From contig OZ195520.1 in assembly GCA_964277385.1 (NCBI GenBank), positions 1,240,001 to 1,304,000 on the forward strand: a DNA stretch of 64,000 nucleotides, given 5' to 3'. Each line of letters begins with the position of its first letter. Position 1 is the stretch's first letter. Made by a program: the position numbers and the translations under genes. Source of the stretch: WRAU01 sp964277385 (GTDB lineage: Bacteria; Pseudomonadota; Alphaproteobacteria; WRAU01; Hepatincolaceae). The notes beneath the pieces were generated by a model. That model did not search any database and had not been told where the DNA came from. It was given only the letters and a program-made list of their open reading frames with translations. This document shows, piece after piece, positions 1-9,155 of the stretch.

Positions 1-735
1 TCTAACAAAAATAATTGTCGTTCCCTCAAAAGTAGGCAATAATTTTAATAACTCACCAGATTTATCTTTAGTTTTTATAAGTTTTTGAGAAACTTTAGTT
101 GCAACAGCATTCACTTCTCCAGCAGATATTCTTACTGGTTCTATTAAATAGTTATCTACCAATCTAACAATTTCTTTAGGTAGAGTTGCTGAAAATAATA
201 AAGTCTGTTTTTTTTCTTCTGTATATTTAAAAATTTCATCTATCTGAATACCAAATCCCATATCTAGCATTCTATCGGTTTCATCTAAAACTACAAAAGA
301 TGTTTTAGATAGATTAACGCTACCTCTTTGTAAATGATCGTTAATTCTACCTGGTGTTCCAACTATTAATCTAGGTTTTTGCTTAAGTTGAAAAAATTGC
401 TTTGCCATAGGGTCACCACCTATTAACAGTGCGGTTCTAATGTTTCTATTAGTTTTAAGCATTTGCATAGCAACAGTATTAACCTGAATTGCTAATTCTC
501 TTGTTGGCGTTAAAATTAACGCTGTAGACATTGGATTTTTATCTAAAAAAGTCATCAAAGGAATTAAAAAAGCTCCTGTTTTACCTGTTCCTGTTTGAGC
601 AGATCCTAAAACATCTTTTCCTTCTAAAACATGAGGTATTGCTTGTTCTTGAATTGGGGTTGGTTTTGTATAACCCATTAAGCTTAAAGAATCTTTCAGC
701 CATTGAGGTATATTAAATTCCAAAAAATTTTCCAT
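1..735 (-). CDS. DEAD-box RNA helicase, N-terminal part (3' end outside window)
   Basis: ATP-dependent RNA unwinding or remodelling, probably in ribosome assembly or mRNA decay. The 245 visible codons read in one frame from an ATG at 735 to the window edge. Seen in order: a Q motif (PTPIQEQA), Walker A AQTGTGKT, PTRELA, TPGR, motif II as DETD (family norm DEAD), and SAT (motif III); the C-terminal helicase domain has just begun when the window ends. The layout fits the RhlE/DbpA/CsdA-type group, but the C-terminal tail that would separate these is not visible. The Ala-to-Thr change in motif II is conservative and the protein is probably active. Family call is firm, the exact member is not. 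Confidence 0.9.
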   Translation of the reverse strand, partial: MENFLEFNIPQWLKDSLSLMGYTKPTPIQEQAIPHVLEGKDVLGSAQTGTGKTGAFLIPLMTFLDKNPMSTALILTPTRELAIQVNTVAMQMLKTNRNIRTALLIGGDPMAKQFFQLKQKPRLIVGTPGRINDHLQRGSVNLSKTSFVVLDETDRMLDMGFGIQIDEIFKYTEEKKQTLLFSATLPKEIVRLVDNYLIEPVRISAGEVNAVATKVSQKLIKTKDKSGELLKLLPTFEGTTIIFVR

Positions 736-956
736 ATATTCGTGCCTTAATTTAATAATTAATATTATCTTATTTGCTCGAAAGTTATTCGTAACTTATA
801 ATTGAATATTAGTAATAGCAAATAAGTAAAAACTGATTATACATGTTATATTATTTAAATACAACACTATAATTCTTGAAAAGATGTTTAAATACATATA
901 ATATATATATATTGGCGTCTAATAGATTTTTTAACAAGCATATGGAATACTATATC

Positions 957-2420
957 ATGATAAGATTTTTAAGCTACACATTATCCTTAATGCTTTTTAT
1001 TTTCATAAGTACGAATTTATCTGCCGAAGTTAATAACAAAAAAAAATGCGTTTGTAATAATGTACAATATATAAAAGATAAAAAATATAATTGTAGATTA
1101 TCAGAAGATGGTAAAAAATGCTTTTGTAAACTAGCTAATAATCAAAAGGCTAATCCTTTAAAAACTAAAAAATCTCCTTTACCAGCTAAAAAAGTAGTAG
1201 CTTTACAAAATAAAACCCTAAATCCTTCTAAAAAAATTGAAGATTCAAAAAAAACTGAACCCTCTTTTAAATCTACTAATCCATCAATTATTGTAAATAT
1301 ATTTGAAGATGATCCAATTTTTCTAGCTTCTATAACTGGAATACTACAATCTGTAGATAAAAATATTAATTTAATTAATATTTCAACACCAAATGAAAAT
1401 GATGATTTAGTTATCCAGTCATATAAATTACTAAAAGTAGCTAGATTTTGGAAAGAAAAATCTGTATTTGTTTCTGTTTCTAATAACAAGGAAATAGATC
1501 CAAGTATACTTGTTGTAAAATCTAAAAATAACCAATTCTTTGTAACTCAAAATTCTGGAGTTATAACATTTATTAAAGATACAATAGGAATATCTGAGGT
1601 TAGAATTGCTCAAAGAATTAATTTTAAATCAGAAATGGTTAATGGAAGAGATGTAGAATATATAATAGGAGCAAAGTTAGTAAATAATCCTAATAATTTT
1701 AATCATATTGGTGTGCCAATTAATACAAATCAGTTAAATACATTCAATTACACATCTTTACATTCTAATAGTAGTGATATTTATAGTTTTTTTGCCGTAG
1801 ACGATATTTATAATGGAACTTTGTTTACATTTATACCCTCTAAAAACTTTCATAAATTTAACCCTAAAGATGATGATATATTTAGAATTACTTTATATGA
1901 TAATAATGATATTATTTTTGAAAAAGAAGTTATGTATAAAAATCGTCCTAGCTATATAACAGCAAAGGATGAAACAATAATTTTAGATCATAAAAGCTCC
2001 ATAGGAACATTTATAGCTATTAAAAACATCCAAAGTAATGCCATTAGAAAATTCAGTAATAATAATTCTAAAAATAAAATATCAATATCTTTAGTAAAAA
2101 GAGTTAAACCTGTTAATACTAAAAATATAGATCTAGCATTAAAGGAAGAAATAGAAAATAAAGAAAAATATACTCCTTTAAAACAAGATCAAACAAAAAA
2201 TATTGACTCAATTTTATATGATGAAAATTTTGAAGAGAAAAAAAATGATAATGCCCTTTCAGTTAAATCTCAGAATGTTGTCACTACTAATACTACAATA
2301 GAAGATAAAACTATTCCGCTTGAAACTAAATCTTCTATTTTGAAAGAAGAAATATCTCCTTCTAACCAACTATCAAATTCAATGATAGATGATGATGATA
2401 ATGAGATTCAAAGTTATTAA
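957..2420 (+). CDS. secreted DUF62 (SAM hydroxide adenosyltransferase)-like protein with Cys-rich N-terminus
   Basis: The ATG at 957 is preferred over an upstream ATG at 876 because it begins a good signal peptide (residues 1-23, hydrophobic core LSLMLFIFI, cleavage near LSA). Residues 31-57 carry a CxC...C...CxC cluster, followed by a Lys/Pro linker to about 110. Residues 112-380 resemble the DUF62/SAM_adeno_trans fold (PF01887) by eye: a start like IIVNIFEDDP, GILQSVDKNINLINIS, NGRDVEYIIGAKL, and a C-terminal half with VDDIYNGTLFTFIP and SSIGTFIAI. Family members hydrolyse S-adenosylmethionine using a conserved Asp-Arg-His set. Here the expected Asp and His positions look like Asn (around 176 and 229) and the Arg is not evident, so activity is doubtful. 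The last 100 residues are low-complexity and acidic. Alternative: an unrelated periplasmic protein. Confidence 0.6.
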   Translation: MIRFLSYTLSLMLFIFISTNLSAEVNNKKKCVCNNVQYIKDKKYNCRLSEDGKKCFCKLANNQKANPLKTKKSPLPAKKVVALQNKTLNPSKKIEDSKKTEPSFKSTNPSIIVNIFEDDPIFLASITGILQSVDKNINLINISTPNENDDLVIQSYKLLKVARFWKEKSVFVSVSNNKEIDPSILVVKSKNNQFFVTQNSGVITFIKDTIGISEVRIAQRINFKSEMVNGRDVEYIIGAKLVNNPNNFNHIGVPINTNQLNTFNYTSLHSNSSDIYSFFAVDDIYNGTLFTFIPSKNFHKFNPKDDDIFRITLYDNNDIIFEKEVMYKNRPSYITAKDETIILDHKSSIGTFIAIKNIQSNAIRKFSNNNSKNKISISLVKRVKPVNTKNIDLALKEEIENKEKYTPLKQDQTKNIDSILYDENFEEKKNDNALSVKSQNVVTTNTTIEDKTIPLETKSSILKEEISPSNQLSNSMIDDDDNEIQSY

Positions 2421-2609
2421 AATCACGAAGAGTGAGTATTGATTAGTAACATTTTATCAAAATATAAATCTAAGGTTAAAAATAAATAAAAACAAGAAAT
2501 ATAAAAACAACCCTAAAATTGAATTTATAAAAAATATTTTAGGTTCATTTTATGTGTAAATTACAAAAACGATTGATATAAAACTTATAAAACTGGATTA
2601 ATAAAGTTA

Positions 2610-3743
2610 ATGAAAATAAATTTATTAGGTAAATCTTATGAAGAAATAATCTCTGAAGTAAATAGCCTTGGAGAAAAACCCTTTAGAGCAAAACAACTTT
2701 GGCATTTTATGTATGCTAAAGGGGTTAAGAATTTTGATGAGATGTCTTCTTTATCTAAAGAATTAAGACTGAAACTAGATGAAAATTACACCCTAGCAAG
2801 ACCCAAAATTGTTACAGAACAAAAATCCACTGATGGAACAATAAAATATCTTCTTAAACTTAATGATGGTAAAGAAATAGAGACTGTTTATATTCCAACA
2901 GCAGATAGAGGAACACTTTGTATTTCTTCTCAGGTTGGATGCAATATGGCATGTACTTTTTGCCACACTGGGACTCAAAGGATGGTAAGGAATCTAACCT
3001 CTTCTGAGATTGTGGCACAAGTTATATTAATAAAAGATATACTTAATGATTTTGGCATAAAACAATTAGAAGAAGATGATGAGAGTTTATATTCAGAAAA
3101 TGAAATAAATCCTTCAAAAAGAGCTGTATCTAATGTAGTTTATATGGGCATGGGCGAACCTCTACAAAACTACAAAGAAGTCGTTAAATCTATCAAAGTT
3201 CTTAATCATCAAGAAGGTTTAGCAATCTCAAGAAGAAAAATAACAGTATCTACTTGTGGTATAATTCCAAAAATGGAACAATTATATAAAGATATTCCTG
3301 TGAATTTATCCATATCTTTGCATGCTCCTACAAACTCTTTAAGAGCAAACATTATGCCTATTAATAATCAATACCCAATTGAAGAATTAATAAGAGTTGC
3401 AAAAGATTACTATCAGAACTCAAATGCAAAGAGAATAACTTTTGTGTATTTGATGATAAAAGGAATTAATGATTCAAAAGAGCATTTATTAGAATTAGCA
3501 AAGATTGGTAATCAAGTTCCTTCTAAGTTCAATTTAATTCCTTTTCATCCTTGGGATGGTTGCAATTATGAAAGTAGCAATAAAGAAACTATCCAATATT
3601 TTTCTGATTATTTGCATAATCTAGGATTTACATCAACAGTAAGAGAAACAAGAGGAGATGATATTTTAGCTGCATGCGGACAACTAAAATCTAAAACTCT
3701 CAGAGAAAAAAATTTTGGGAAAAATAATTATCACCCACAATAA
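2610..3743 (+). CDS. rlmN: dual-specificity 23S rRNA m2A2503 / tRNA m2A37 methyltransferase RlmN
   Basis: Radical-SAM enzyme that methylates C2 of A2503 in 23S rRNA and A37 in some tRNAs, tuning translational fidelity. The 377-residue length is normal for the family. The [4Fe-4S] ligands are the CNMACTFC motif (Cys111, Cys115, Cys118), and the methyl-carrying cysteine is in AACGQL near residue 356. GMGEPLQNY (SAM-binding) and SISLHAP are also present. It is alone on the plus strand, 190 bp after the DUF62-like gene and facing the decayed kbl. No strong Shine-Dalgarno sequence is visible, which is common here. Identification is secure. Confidence 0.97.
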   Translation: MKINLLGKSYEEIISEVNSLGEKPFRAKQLWHFMYAKGVKNFDEMSSLSKELRLKLDENYTLARPKIVTEQKSTDGTIKYLLKLNDGKEIETVYIPTADRGTLCISSQVGCNMACTFCHTGTQRMVRNLTSSEIVAQVILIKDILNDFGIKQLEEDDESLYSENEINPSKRAVSNVVYMGMGEPLQNYKEVVKSIKVLNHQEGLAISRRKITVSTCGIIPKMEQLYKDIPVNLSISLHAPTNSLRANIMPINNQYPIEELIRVAKDYYQNSNAKRITFVYLMIKGINDSKEHLLELAKIGNQVPSKFNLIPFHPWDGCNYESSNKETIQYFSDYLHNLGFTSTVRETRGDDILAACGQLKSKTLREKNFGKNNYHPQ

Positions 3744-3861
3744 TAGTTTTGCAATTATTTTGATTAAAAACAACTCAATAGATAGCTTATTTTTACTTTA
3801 ATCCCATTGATATTTAAACAACACTACTGTGATAATATCTTTACATTTTATAAATTAATAG

Positions 3862-4541
3862 AATCTATAGCTTTAAATAAAATTCCTACAATAAAATCAA
3901 CTTGTTTATATAAATGAAAATGATCTATAGTTCCTATTCATGATTTCCCTAAAACGCCAAATTCATTATAAGTGAAAAAATAATAAGATTTTGCCACTTT
4001 AACTAAATCTGATAATAAAAAAATATTCACATCTATAGAAAACATAAAATTGATTATAATCAAAACTTTTCTATACTTAACTCTCTCAGATTTTAATATA
4101 ATTGCTATATTATCTATATCTCAGTGCCTATATATTTTTTTATAAACCTTACTAAGTCTTGTTTTATCTATTAGAAACATAAGCTGGAACTAAATAACTT
4201 TTTCTGCAATTAAAGAAATAGAACCCATATTGAAATTCAAACCTAATTGAAAATGATTGACTTTTTCTTCACACTTAAAGTTAACAATTTTAACATCCAA
4301 TTCTTCATGTAGATTGGTTCCATTGATTGTTCACCGATCCATCCTCAAGCCATATTTTTCTATTGCTTTAATAACTACTCTTTTATTCTTGTATGATTTG
4401 CAAATCCTAAATAATTATTACAACATAAATTAATAACAGATTTTCTATTTACTATTTTTATAGAATCATTAGTATTTTGCAATACATTTATCTTTCTAAA
4501 AGACCTCTTTTTAATAATGTTAACTTTATCTAATTCACATT
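3862..4541 (-). pseudogene. kbl: decayed kbl (glycine C-acetyltransferase / 2-amino-3-ketobutyrate CoA ligase)
   Basis: Reverse-strand translation gives an eroded alpha-oxoamine synthase. Fragments in order: SVINLCCNNYLGFANH, then after a frameshift near 4379 VIKAIEKYGLRMDR, a stop at 4331-4333, TINGTNLHEELD, a stop at 4190-4192, a stop at 4121-4123, then KYRKVLII and LSDLVKVAK, FGVLGKS, a stop at 3938-3940, GTIDHF and QVDFIVGILFKA. The last of these holds the position of the PLP lysine. The C-terminal third is not recognisable. KBL is preferred over ALAS or BioF because intact tdh lies 10 bp upstream in the same direction; the two enzymes act in sequence from threonine to glycine. Boundaries are approximate. 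Confidence 0.75.
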
Positions 4542-4550
4542 TTTAAATCC

Positions 4551-5510
4551 TTATTCTTCTATATCACTTTGAAATTTAATATTATCTAACATGATTTTTG
4601 TAATACTTTCTAAATCTACCTTTGGATCAAACCCCCACTCCTTTTTAGCTATAGTTACATCAAGTGAATTTGGCCAACTATCTGCAATCTTTTGCAAAGT
4701 AGGATTTATATCATAAGAAATTTCAAATTCTGGAATAAATTTTTTAATACTATTAGCAATATCAGTAGGACAAATACTCATAGCTGAAACATTAAAAGCA
4801 TTACGATGTAAAAGATTAGCTGGATCAGCTTCTATTAGCTGAATAATAGAATCAACAGCATCACTCATATACATCATATCTAAATAAGTATTTTCTCTAA
4901 GAGGACAAATATATTTCCCATGTTCTATGGCTTTATAGTAAATATCAATTGCATAATCTGTAGTTCCACCAAATGGTTGAGTTAAATGAGAAATTAAACC
5001 AGGAAAACGCAACCCTCTTGTATCAACTTTAAATTTCTTAAAATAATAATCACATAATAATTCACCAGTTACTTTAGAAATACCATATATTGTATCTGGT
5101 CTTTGTATGGTATCTTGTGGAATATTTTCTATGGGTGTATAAAGACCAAAAGCAGCAATAGATGATGGAACAAAAACAGCTAAATTTTTTTCTCTAGCAA
5201 CTTCCAACACATTATATAAACCATTAATATTAATATGCCATAATTTCTGTGGAAATTCTTCTCCTGTAACCGATAACAAAGAAAAAAGATGAATAATATG
5301 ATTAATTTTGTATTTATCAACAATTTCTACTAGTTTTTTTACATCTAATATGTCTATTATTTCAAAAGCAAATCTATCAACAACCTCACTATCTTCTTTT
5401 TTTATAATATCAGATATAACAATACTATCTTCTCCATATTCTTCTGCCATTTTAATAGATAATTCCGTACCTATTTGCCCTAAAGCACCTGTAATTAAAA
5501 ATTTTTTCAT
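4551..5510 (-). CDS. tdh: L-threonine 3-dehydrogenase, SDR (epimerase-like) type
   Basis: Oxidises L-threonine with NAD+ to 2-amino-3-ketobutyrate. The 319-residue protein is an extended short-chain dehydrogenase: N-terminal Rossmann motif GALGQIG (residues 8-14), the serine region PSSIAAFG, and the YGISK catalytic Tyr-Lys pair. The substrate-side sequence RGLRFPGLIS and PFGGTTDYA is typical of the UDP-galactose-epimerase-like TDHs and not of the zinc MDR-type E. coli Tdh. Downstream lies the wrecked kbl that would have used its product, so product use is now unclear: it may break down to aminoacetone and CO2. Alternative: another NAD-dependent epimerase, but the TDH signature is good. Confidence 0.85.
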   Translation of the reverse strand: MKKFLITGALGQIGTELSIKMAEEYGEDSIVISDIIKKEDSEVVDRFAFEIIDILDVKKLVEIVDKYKINHIIHLFSLLSVTGEEFPQKLWHININGLYNVLEVAREKNLAVFVPSSIAAFGLYTPIENIPQDTIQRPDTIYGISKVTGELLCDYYFKKFKVDTRGLRFPGLISHLTQPFGGTTDYAIDIYYKAIEHGKYICPLRENTYLDMMYMSDAVDSIIQLIEADPANLLHRNAFNVSAMSICPTDIANSIKKFIPEFEISYDINPTLQKIADSWPNSLDVTIAKKEWGFDPKVDLESITKIMLDNIKFQSDIEE

Positions 5511-5631
5511 TTTTTACCTCTTACTCTTATAGAATTACACCTATTATTTTATTAATATAAAAATGATTTTAAAAAACACTTTTGATTTGCCACATAATAT
5601 AATTTTATCTTAAACTTTCTATATTTATTCA

Positions 5632-6711
5632 CTAAGCGTTTTTAGAAAAGTATTCTTGACGAATTTCATCTATTGACACTAAATTAGTTTTATCTTTTAG
5701 GTACCAAAAATCCCAACCATTAATAACCTTACCCGATACTTCTTTTGCTATTTTATGAATACTGCCTTGCAAACCATTTTGCAATTCAAGAGTACCATCC
5801 ATTTTTAGTTTAGCTTGAATTTTTTTTGTTTTATCATAAAGTATTGTATTAATATCAATATATTCTTGCTCTATTAATACTGCTACAGATACTCTTCTAT
5901 GAGTTTTTTCTTTAATTTGAATATGATTAGTATCTACAACCTCAATATTTTGAATTCTATCTTTAGATATATCTAAATATTCTTCTTCTTTATCTATTCC
6001 CACAAATTTTCTACCTAGTTTTTTACACATTACACCTGTTGTACCTGTTCCTAAGAATGGATCAAGTACAATTTCACCTTTTTTTGTAGAAGAGAGCAGA
6101 ATTCTATTTAAAAGAGATAATGGTTTTTGTGTGGGATGAGCTGTTTTATTATCTTTTGATTTGATTCTTTCTTTTCCTGAACAAATTTGTAATTCCCATA
6201 TACTTGTCATTTGCTTATCATCATTAAAAATTTTCATGGAATGATAGTGAAAGTGATATTTAGAATTTTTACTTTTAGAACACCATAACAAAGTTTCATG
6301 GGAATTAGTAAACCTTGTTCCTTTAAAATTAGGCATTGGATTAATTTTAGCCCAAATAATATCATTTAAAATCCAAAATCCTAAATCTTGTACAATTTTT
6401 CCTAACCTAAAAATATTGTGATAACTTCCTATAACCCAAAAAGTTCCATCATCTTTTAGAACTCTTTTTACTTCACTTAACCATTTAATTGAAAACTCAT
6501 CATACTCTTTAAATGAAGAAAAAATATCCCATTCACTTTCACCTACTCCTTCTACCTTTCTTTGATTTGGTCTATACAGTTTTTTATCTAACTGCATATT
6601 ATAAGGGGGATCAGCAAAAACGACATCTATACTATTATTCTCTAGTTTTTGCAATATACTTATGCTATCACCTTTATATAAACAAACATCTTTTTCTTGG
6701 TAAAAAATCAT
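5632..6711 (-). CDS. ccrM: CcrM-type adenine-N6 DNA methyltransferase (GANTC)
   Basis: Beta-class N6-adenine methyltransferase. Motif IV DPPY lies at residues 34-37 and the SAM-binding motif DPFLGTGTTG at 217-226, with the target-recognition region between them. Residues about 270-355 form a C-terminal RAMA-type domain (RVSVAVLIE to NGWDFWYL) that marks the CcrM/HinfI-like branch. At 359 residues it matches alphaproteobacterial CcrM, which methylates GANTC after replication and feeds the GcrA/CtrA cell-cycle circuit. No restriction endonuclease is next to it, which supports an orphan regulatory role. It starts 3 bp after the stop of a GT2 gene, so it is probably last in a glycosyltransferase operon. 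GANTC specificity is inferred from family. Confidence 0.92.
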   Translation of the reverse strand: MIFYQEKDVCLYKGDSISILQKLENNSIDVVFADPPYNMQLDKKLYRPNQRKVEGVGESEWDIFSSFKEYDEFSIKWLSEVKRVLKDDGTFWVIGSYHNIFRLGKIVQDLGFWILNDIIWAKINPMPNFKGTRFTNSHETLLWCSKSKNSKYHFHYHSMKIFNDDKQMTSIWELQICSGKERIKSKDNKTAHPTQKPLSLLNRILLSSTKKGEIVLDPFLGTGTTGVMCKKLGRKFVGIDKEEEYLDISKDRIQNIEVVDTNHIQIKEKTHRRVSVAVLIEQEYIDINTILYDKTKKIQAKLKMDGTLELQNGLQGSIHKIAKEVSGKVINGWDFWYLKDKTNLVSIDEIRQEYFSKNA

Positions 6712-6714
6712 AAA

Positions 6715-7668
6715 CTAAAACCAATTAAAAAATAGTCTATAAACAATATAGTTCCCATCTAAAAAAAGTTTATATTTTATATATTTATATATACTAATTT
6801 TTCCTTTATATTCTTTAATATTAATAAATTTAATATTTTCTCTCATCTTTACATATGTTTTTTTCTTATTATTTTTTATATTATAAAAAAAATCTATAAA
6901 AGTTTTTATTGTTTTTATCTCATAAATATCTTTATATATATAATATACATTATATTCTAATATCACTTCTCTTATAACTAACATTGCTTTTATTATATCA
7001 TTGATTTTTTTTTCAGTGTAATCACTATTAATAATAGAGTTATGATTTTGATGATATAATAAAATATTTTTATCCAAAAAAGCTATACTTTCCGCTGGAA
7101 TTGCTGATTTCCATAAAAATGGAACATCTTCATAATATATATTAGGATAGAAAAAGATATTTTTCTTAATTAAAAAATCTCTAGAATACAACTTATTAGA
7201 AGGCATAACTGAAGTAGATAAAATTTTCTTTTTATCTACTAGAGTTGAATAAACAACTCTTTCTTGTAATTTTTGCCTTTTAATAGAAGATCTGTTGCTA
7301 TAAACTTTTGCATAATTAAAAATCAGAATATCAACCTTATTTTCCATCATTCTATTATAAACAGATGAAAAAGCATCTTTTGTTATTTCATCATCAGAAT
7401 CTAAATAAAAAATATAATCCCCTTTAGCTATTTTTGTCCCATTATTTCTTGAGATAGATAGACCTTGATTTTCTTGAGAAATAATTTTAATTCTAGGGTC
7501 CAATCCTATATATTTACTAGCAATTTCAAAAGACTTATCCGTTGATCCATCATTTACAATAATAACCTCAAAATCTTTAAATGTTTGTTGCAAAACGGAA
7601 TCTAAGCATCTTTCAATATATTTTTCGCTGTTATATAAAGGAATTACGCAACTAATCTTTATATTCAT
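6715..7668 (-). CDS. family 2 glycosyltransferase
   Basis: GT-A fold inverting sugar transferase of 317 residues, likely acting on a surface polysaccharide or LPS at the cytoplasmic face. Seen: ISCVIPLYNSEKYI at the N-terminus, VNDGSTD nucleotide-binding loop, and the metal-binding region YLDSDDE near residue 92. After about residue 215 the sequence becomes Lys/Ile/Tyr-rich without recognisable motifs, ending in LFLDGNYIVYRLFFNWF, possibly membrane-associated. It overlaps the upstream GT4 gene by 17 bp, so the two are co-translated. Acceptor and sugar cannot be told from the sequence. Confidence 0.85.
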   Translation of the reverse strand: MNIKISCVIPLYNSEKYIERCLDSVLQQTFKDFEVIIVNDGSTDKSFEIASKYIGLDPRIKIISQENQGLSISRNNGTKIAKGDYIFYLDSDDEITKDAFSSVYNRMMENKVDILIFNYAKVYSNRSSIKRQKLQERVVYSTLVDKKKILSTSVMPSNKLYSRDFLIKKNIFFYPNIYYEDVPFLWKSAIPAESIAFLDKNILLYHQNHNSIINSDYTEKKINDIIKAMLVIREVILEYNVYYIYKDIYEIKTIKTFIDFFYNIKNNKKKTYVKMRENIKFINIKEYKGKISIYKYIKYKLFLDGNYIVYRLFFNWF

Positions 7669-8800
7669 TCATAATCTCAATTCTTTTATCGTCTAGTAAC
7701 CTTGATAATCTTTTAGGATCAAATTGCTTTGCACAATGTTCATTCCCTTCTAAAGCAAATTTTTCTAATATATTCTCATTTTCTATTAGATAATTCAATT
7801 TAGATATCATATCTTCAACTGTAACTTCTGATAACTCTAAAGCATAATCTCCACTAACCTCTCTTAATCCCCCTAACCCAGAGCTAAGAACAGCACACTT
7901 AGCCATATGTGCCTCTAAACAAACCAAGCCAAAAGGTTCTCTTCTTGTTGTAGGAACAACCGCAATTTTAGATTGCGTCATATTTTTGAAAACATCTCCA
8001 GGAAAAAGATTTTTAAAAATAATAATTCTATTTTCATCTATAAATTTTTTTATTTCTAAATTAGAAACTAATTTTTCCATAGTTCTAGAATACTTTCTTT
8101 TCTTAGAAAAAAACGCAGCAACAATAACGGCATTATAATTTGAATGTTTTTTTAGAACAGATGGAAGAGCTAGCATAAGCTCATTGATACCTTTATAATG
8201 AACTGGCTTACCAGCAAAAATAATTTGATTCCTCTTTTTAGGTTTGGTTTCCTGAAATTCTTTAATCTCTTCTGAGATATGACCATAAGTATTATAAATA
8301 GTAATTACCCTATCACTTATTTTAGGATAATTATTTTGTATTTGTTCTGTAACATATTCACTATTGCAATATATATTATGCAAATATTTTAAGTATCTAT
8401 GATAATAATAACTTCTTACTAATGAAAATTTTTCCCTAAATCTATTAACACAATAATCTCCATGTTTTACGACAGATACTTTAATTTTTGGAAATTTTTT
8501 TGCAATTGCACTAGCTAACTTAATATCTTGATGTACTTCAACTACGGGAATTTTAATACCTTGATATATCATTTTTTGTATTTCTAATAATACAGCTCTA
8601 GTATAAGATTTAATTAAAGAATCTTCTTGGGAGAAAATCTTGTTATTAAAACCATTATTGGGCTTATCCGTGTAAGCAGAAAAAATACAAATATCTTTGC
8701 TAAATTGTGAATAAACAATATAAGGAAGCATGGCCAAAACAACTGGTTTAGGTTGACGCTCATCTAAAGGGTTATTGTACGGTAATATAACTAATATCAT
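7652..8800 (-). CDS. family 4 glycosyltransferase
   Basis: GT-B fold retaining sugar transferase of 382 residues. The C-terminal half carries the GT4 signature: FAGKPVHYKGINELMLAL followed by the EPFGLVCLEAHMAKCAVLSS donor-binding loop with its two Glu residues around 290-298. The N-terminal domain starts MILVILPYNNPLDERQP, with no signal peptide. Gene order (small membrane protein, GT4, GT2, ccrM, spacers of 12 bp or less or overlaps) suggests one transcript making part of a surface glycan. Sugar specificity unknown. Confidence 0.85.
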   Translation of the reverse strand: MILVILPYNNPLDERQPKPVVLAMLPYIVYSQFSKDICIFSAYTDKPNNGFNNKIFSQEDSLIKSYTRAVLLEIQKMIYQGIKIPVVEVHQDIKLASAIAKKFPKIKVSVVKHGDYCVNRFREKFSLVRSYYYHRYLKYLHNIYCNSEYVTEQIQNNYPKISDRVITIYNTYGHISEEIKEFQETKPKKRNQIIFAGKPVHYKGINELMLALPSVLKKHSNYNAVIVAAFFSKKRKYSRTMEKLVSNLEIKKFIDENRIIIFKNLFPGDVFKNMTQSKIAVVPTTRREPFGLVCLEAHMAKCAVLSSGLGGLREVSGDYALELSEVTVEDMISKLNYLIENENILEKFALEGNEHCAKQFDPKRLSRLLDDKRIEIMNEYKD

Positions 8801-8812
8801 TATGACACATCT

Positions 8813-9049
8813 TTAAAAATGAAAAACAAAATTTATAATTTCTTGATTGGTAGAAACTTTGCATAAAGCTTTAATAATTAACCAAGAAACTATATTAATT
8901 ATTAAAATAACACAAAAAATAAGAAAAAAATTTTGTAATTTATGTTCTATATTAACTAGATATTTTTTATAAATAAGAATTTCGCCAATATATTTTGTGC
9001 TTAACCAAACCAAAACACCTGAAAAAACAATTAAAAAAACTACTAACAT
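8813..9049 (-). CDS. small two-helix membrane protein, unknown
   Basis: 78 residues with two clear hydrophobic segments, about 2-18 (LVVFLIVFSGVLVWLS) and 42-64 (FFLIFCVILIINIVSWLII), joined by a basic loop KKYLVNIEHK. Nothing in it matches a family I recognise. It lies 12 bp upstream of the GT4 gene on the same strand, so it is probably translated with the glycosyltransferases; a helper in glycan assembly or export is possible but unproven. Given its small size it could also be a decayed remnant of a larger membrane protein. Confidence 0.5.
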   Translation of the reverse strand: MLVVFLIVFSGVLVWLSTKYIGEILIYKKYLVNIEHKLQNFFLIFCVILIINIVSWLIIKALCKVSTNQEIINFVFHF

Positions 9050-9155
9050 TTAATTACAATCTCTGTTTACAAATTTTTTTATAGTAAAAAACTAAAAATT
9101 CCACTATCGTTAATAGTAGTATAATAACACAAAATTATGAAATTTTAATAAAAAA

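Noticed and set aside
3744..4545. Suspected transposase or insertion-sequence remnant in the gap after rlmN
   Set aside because: Reverse-strand translation gives alpha-oxoamine synthase (KBL) fragments, next to tdh, not a transposase.
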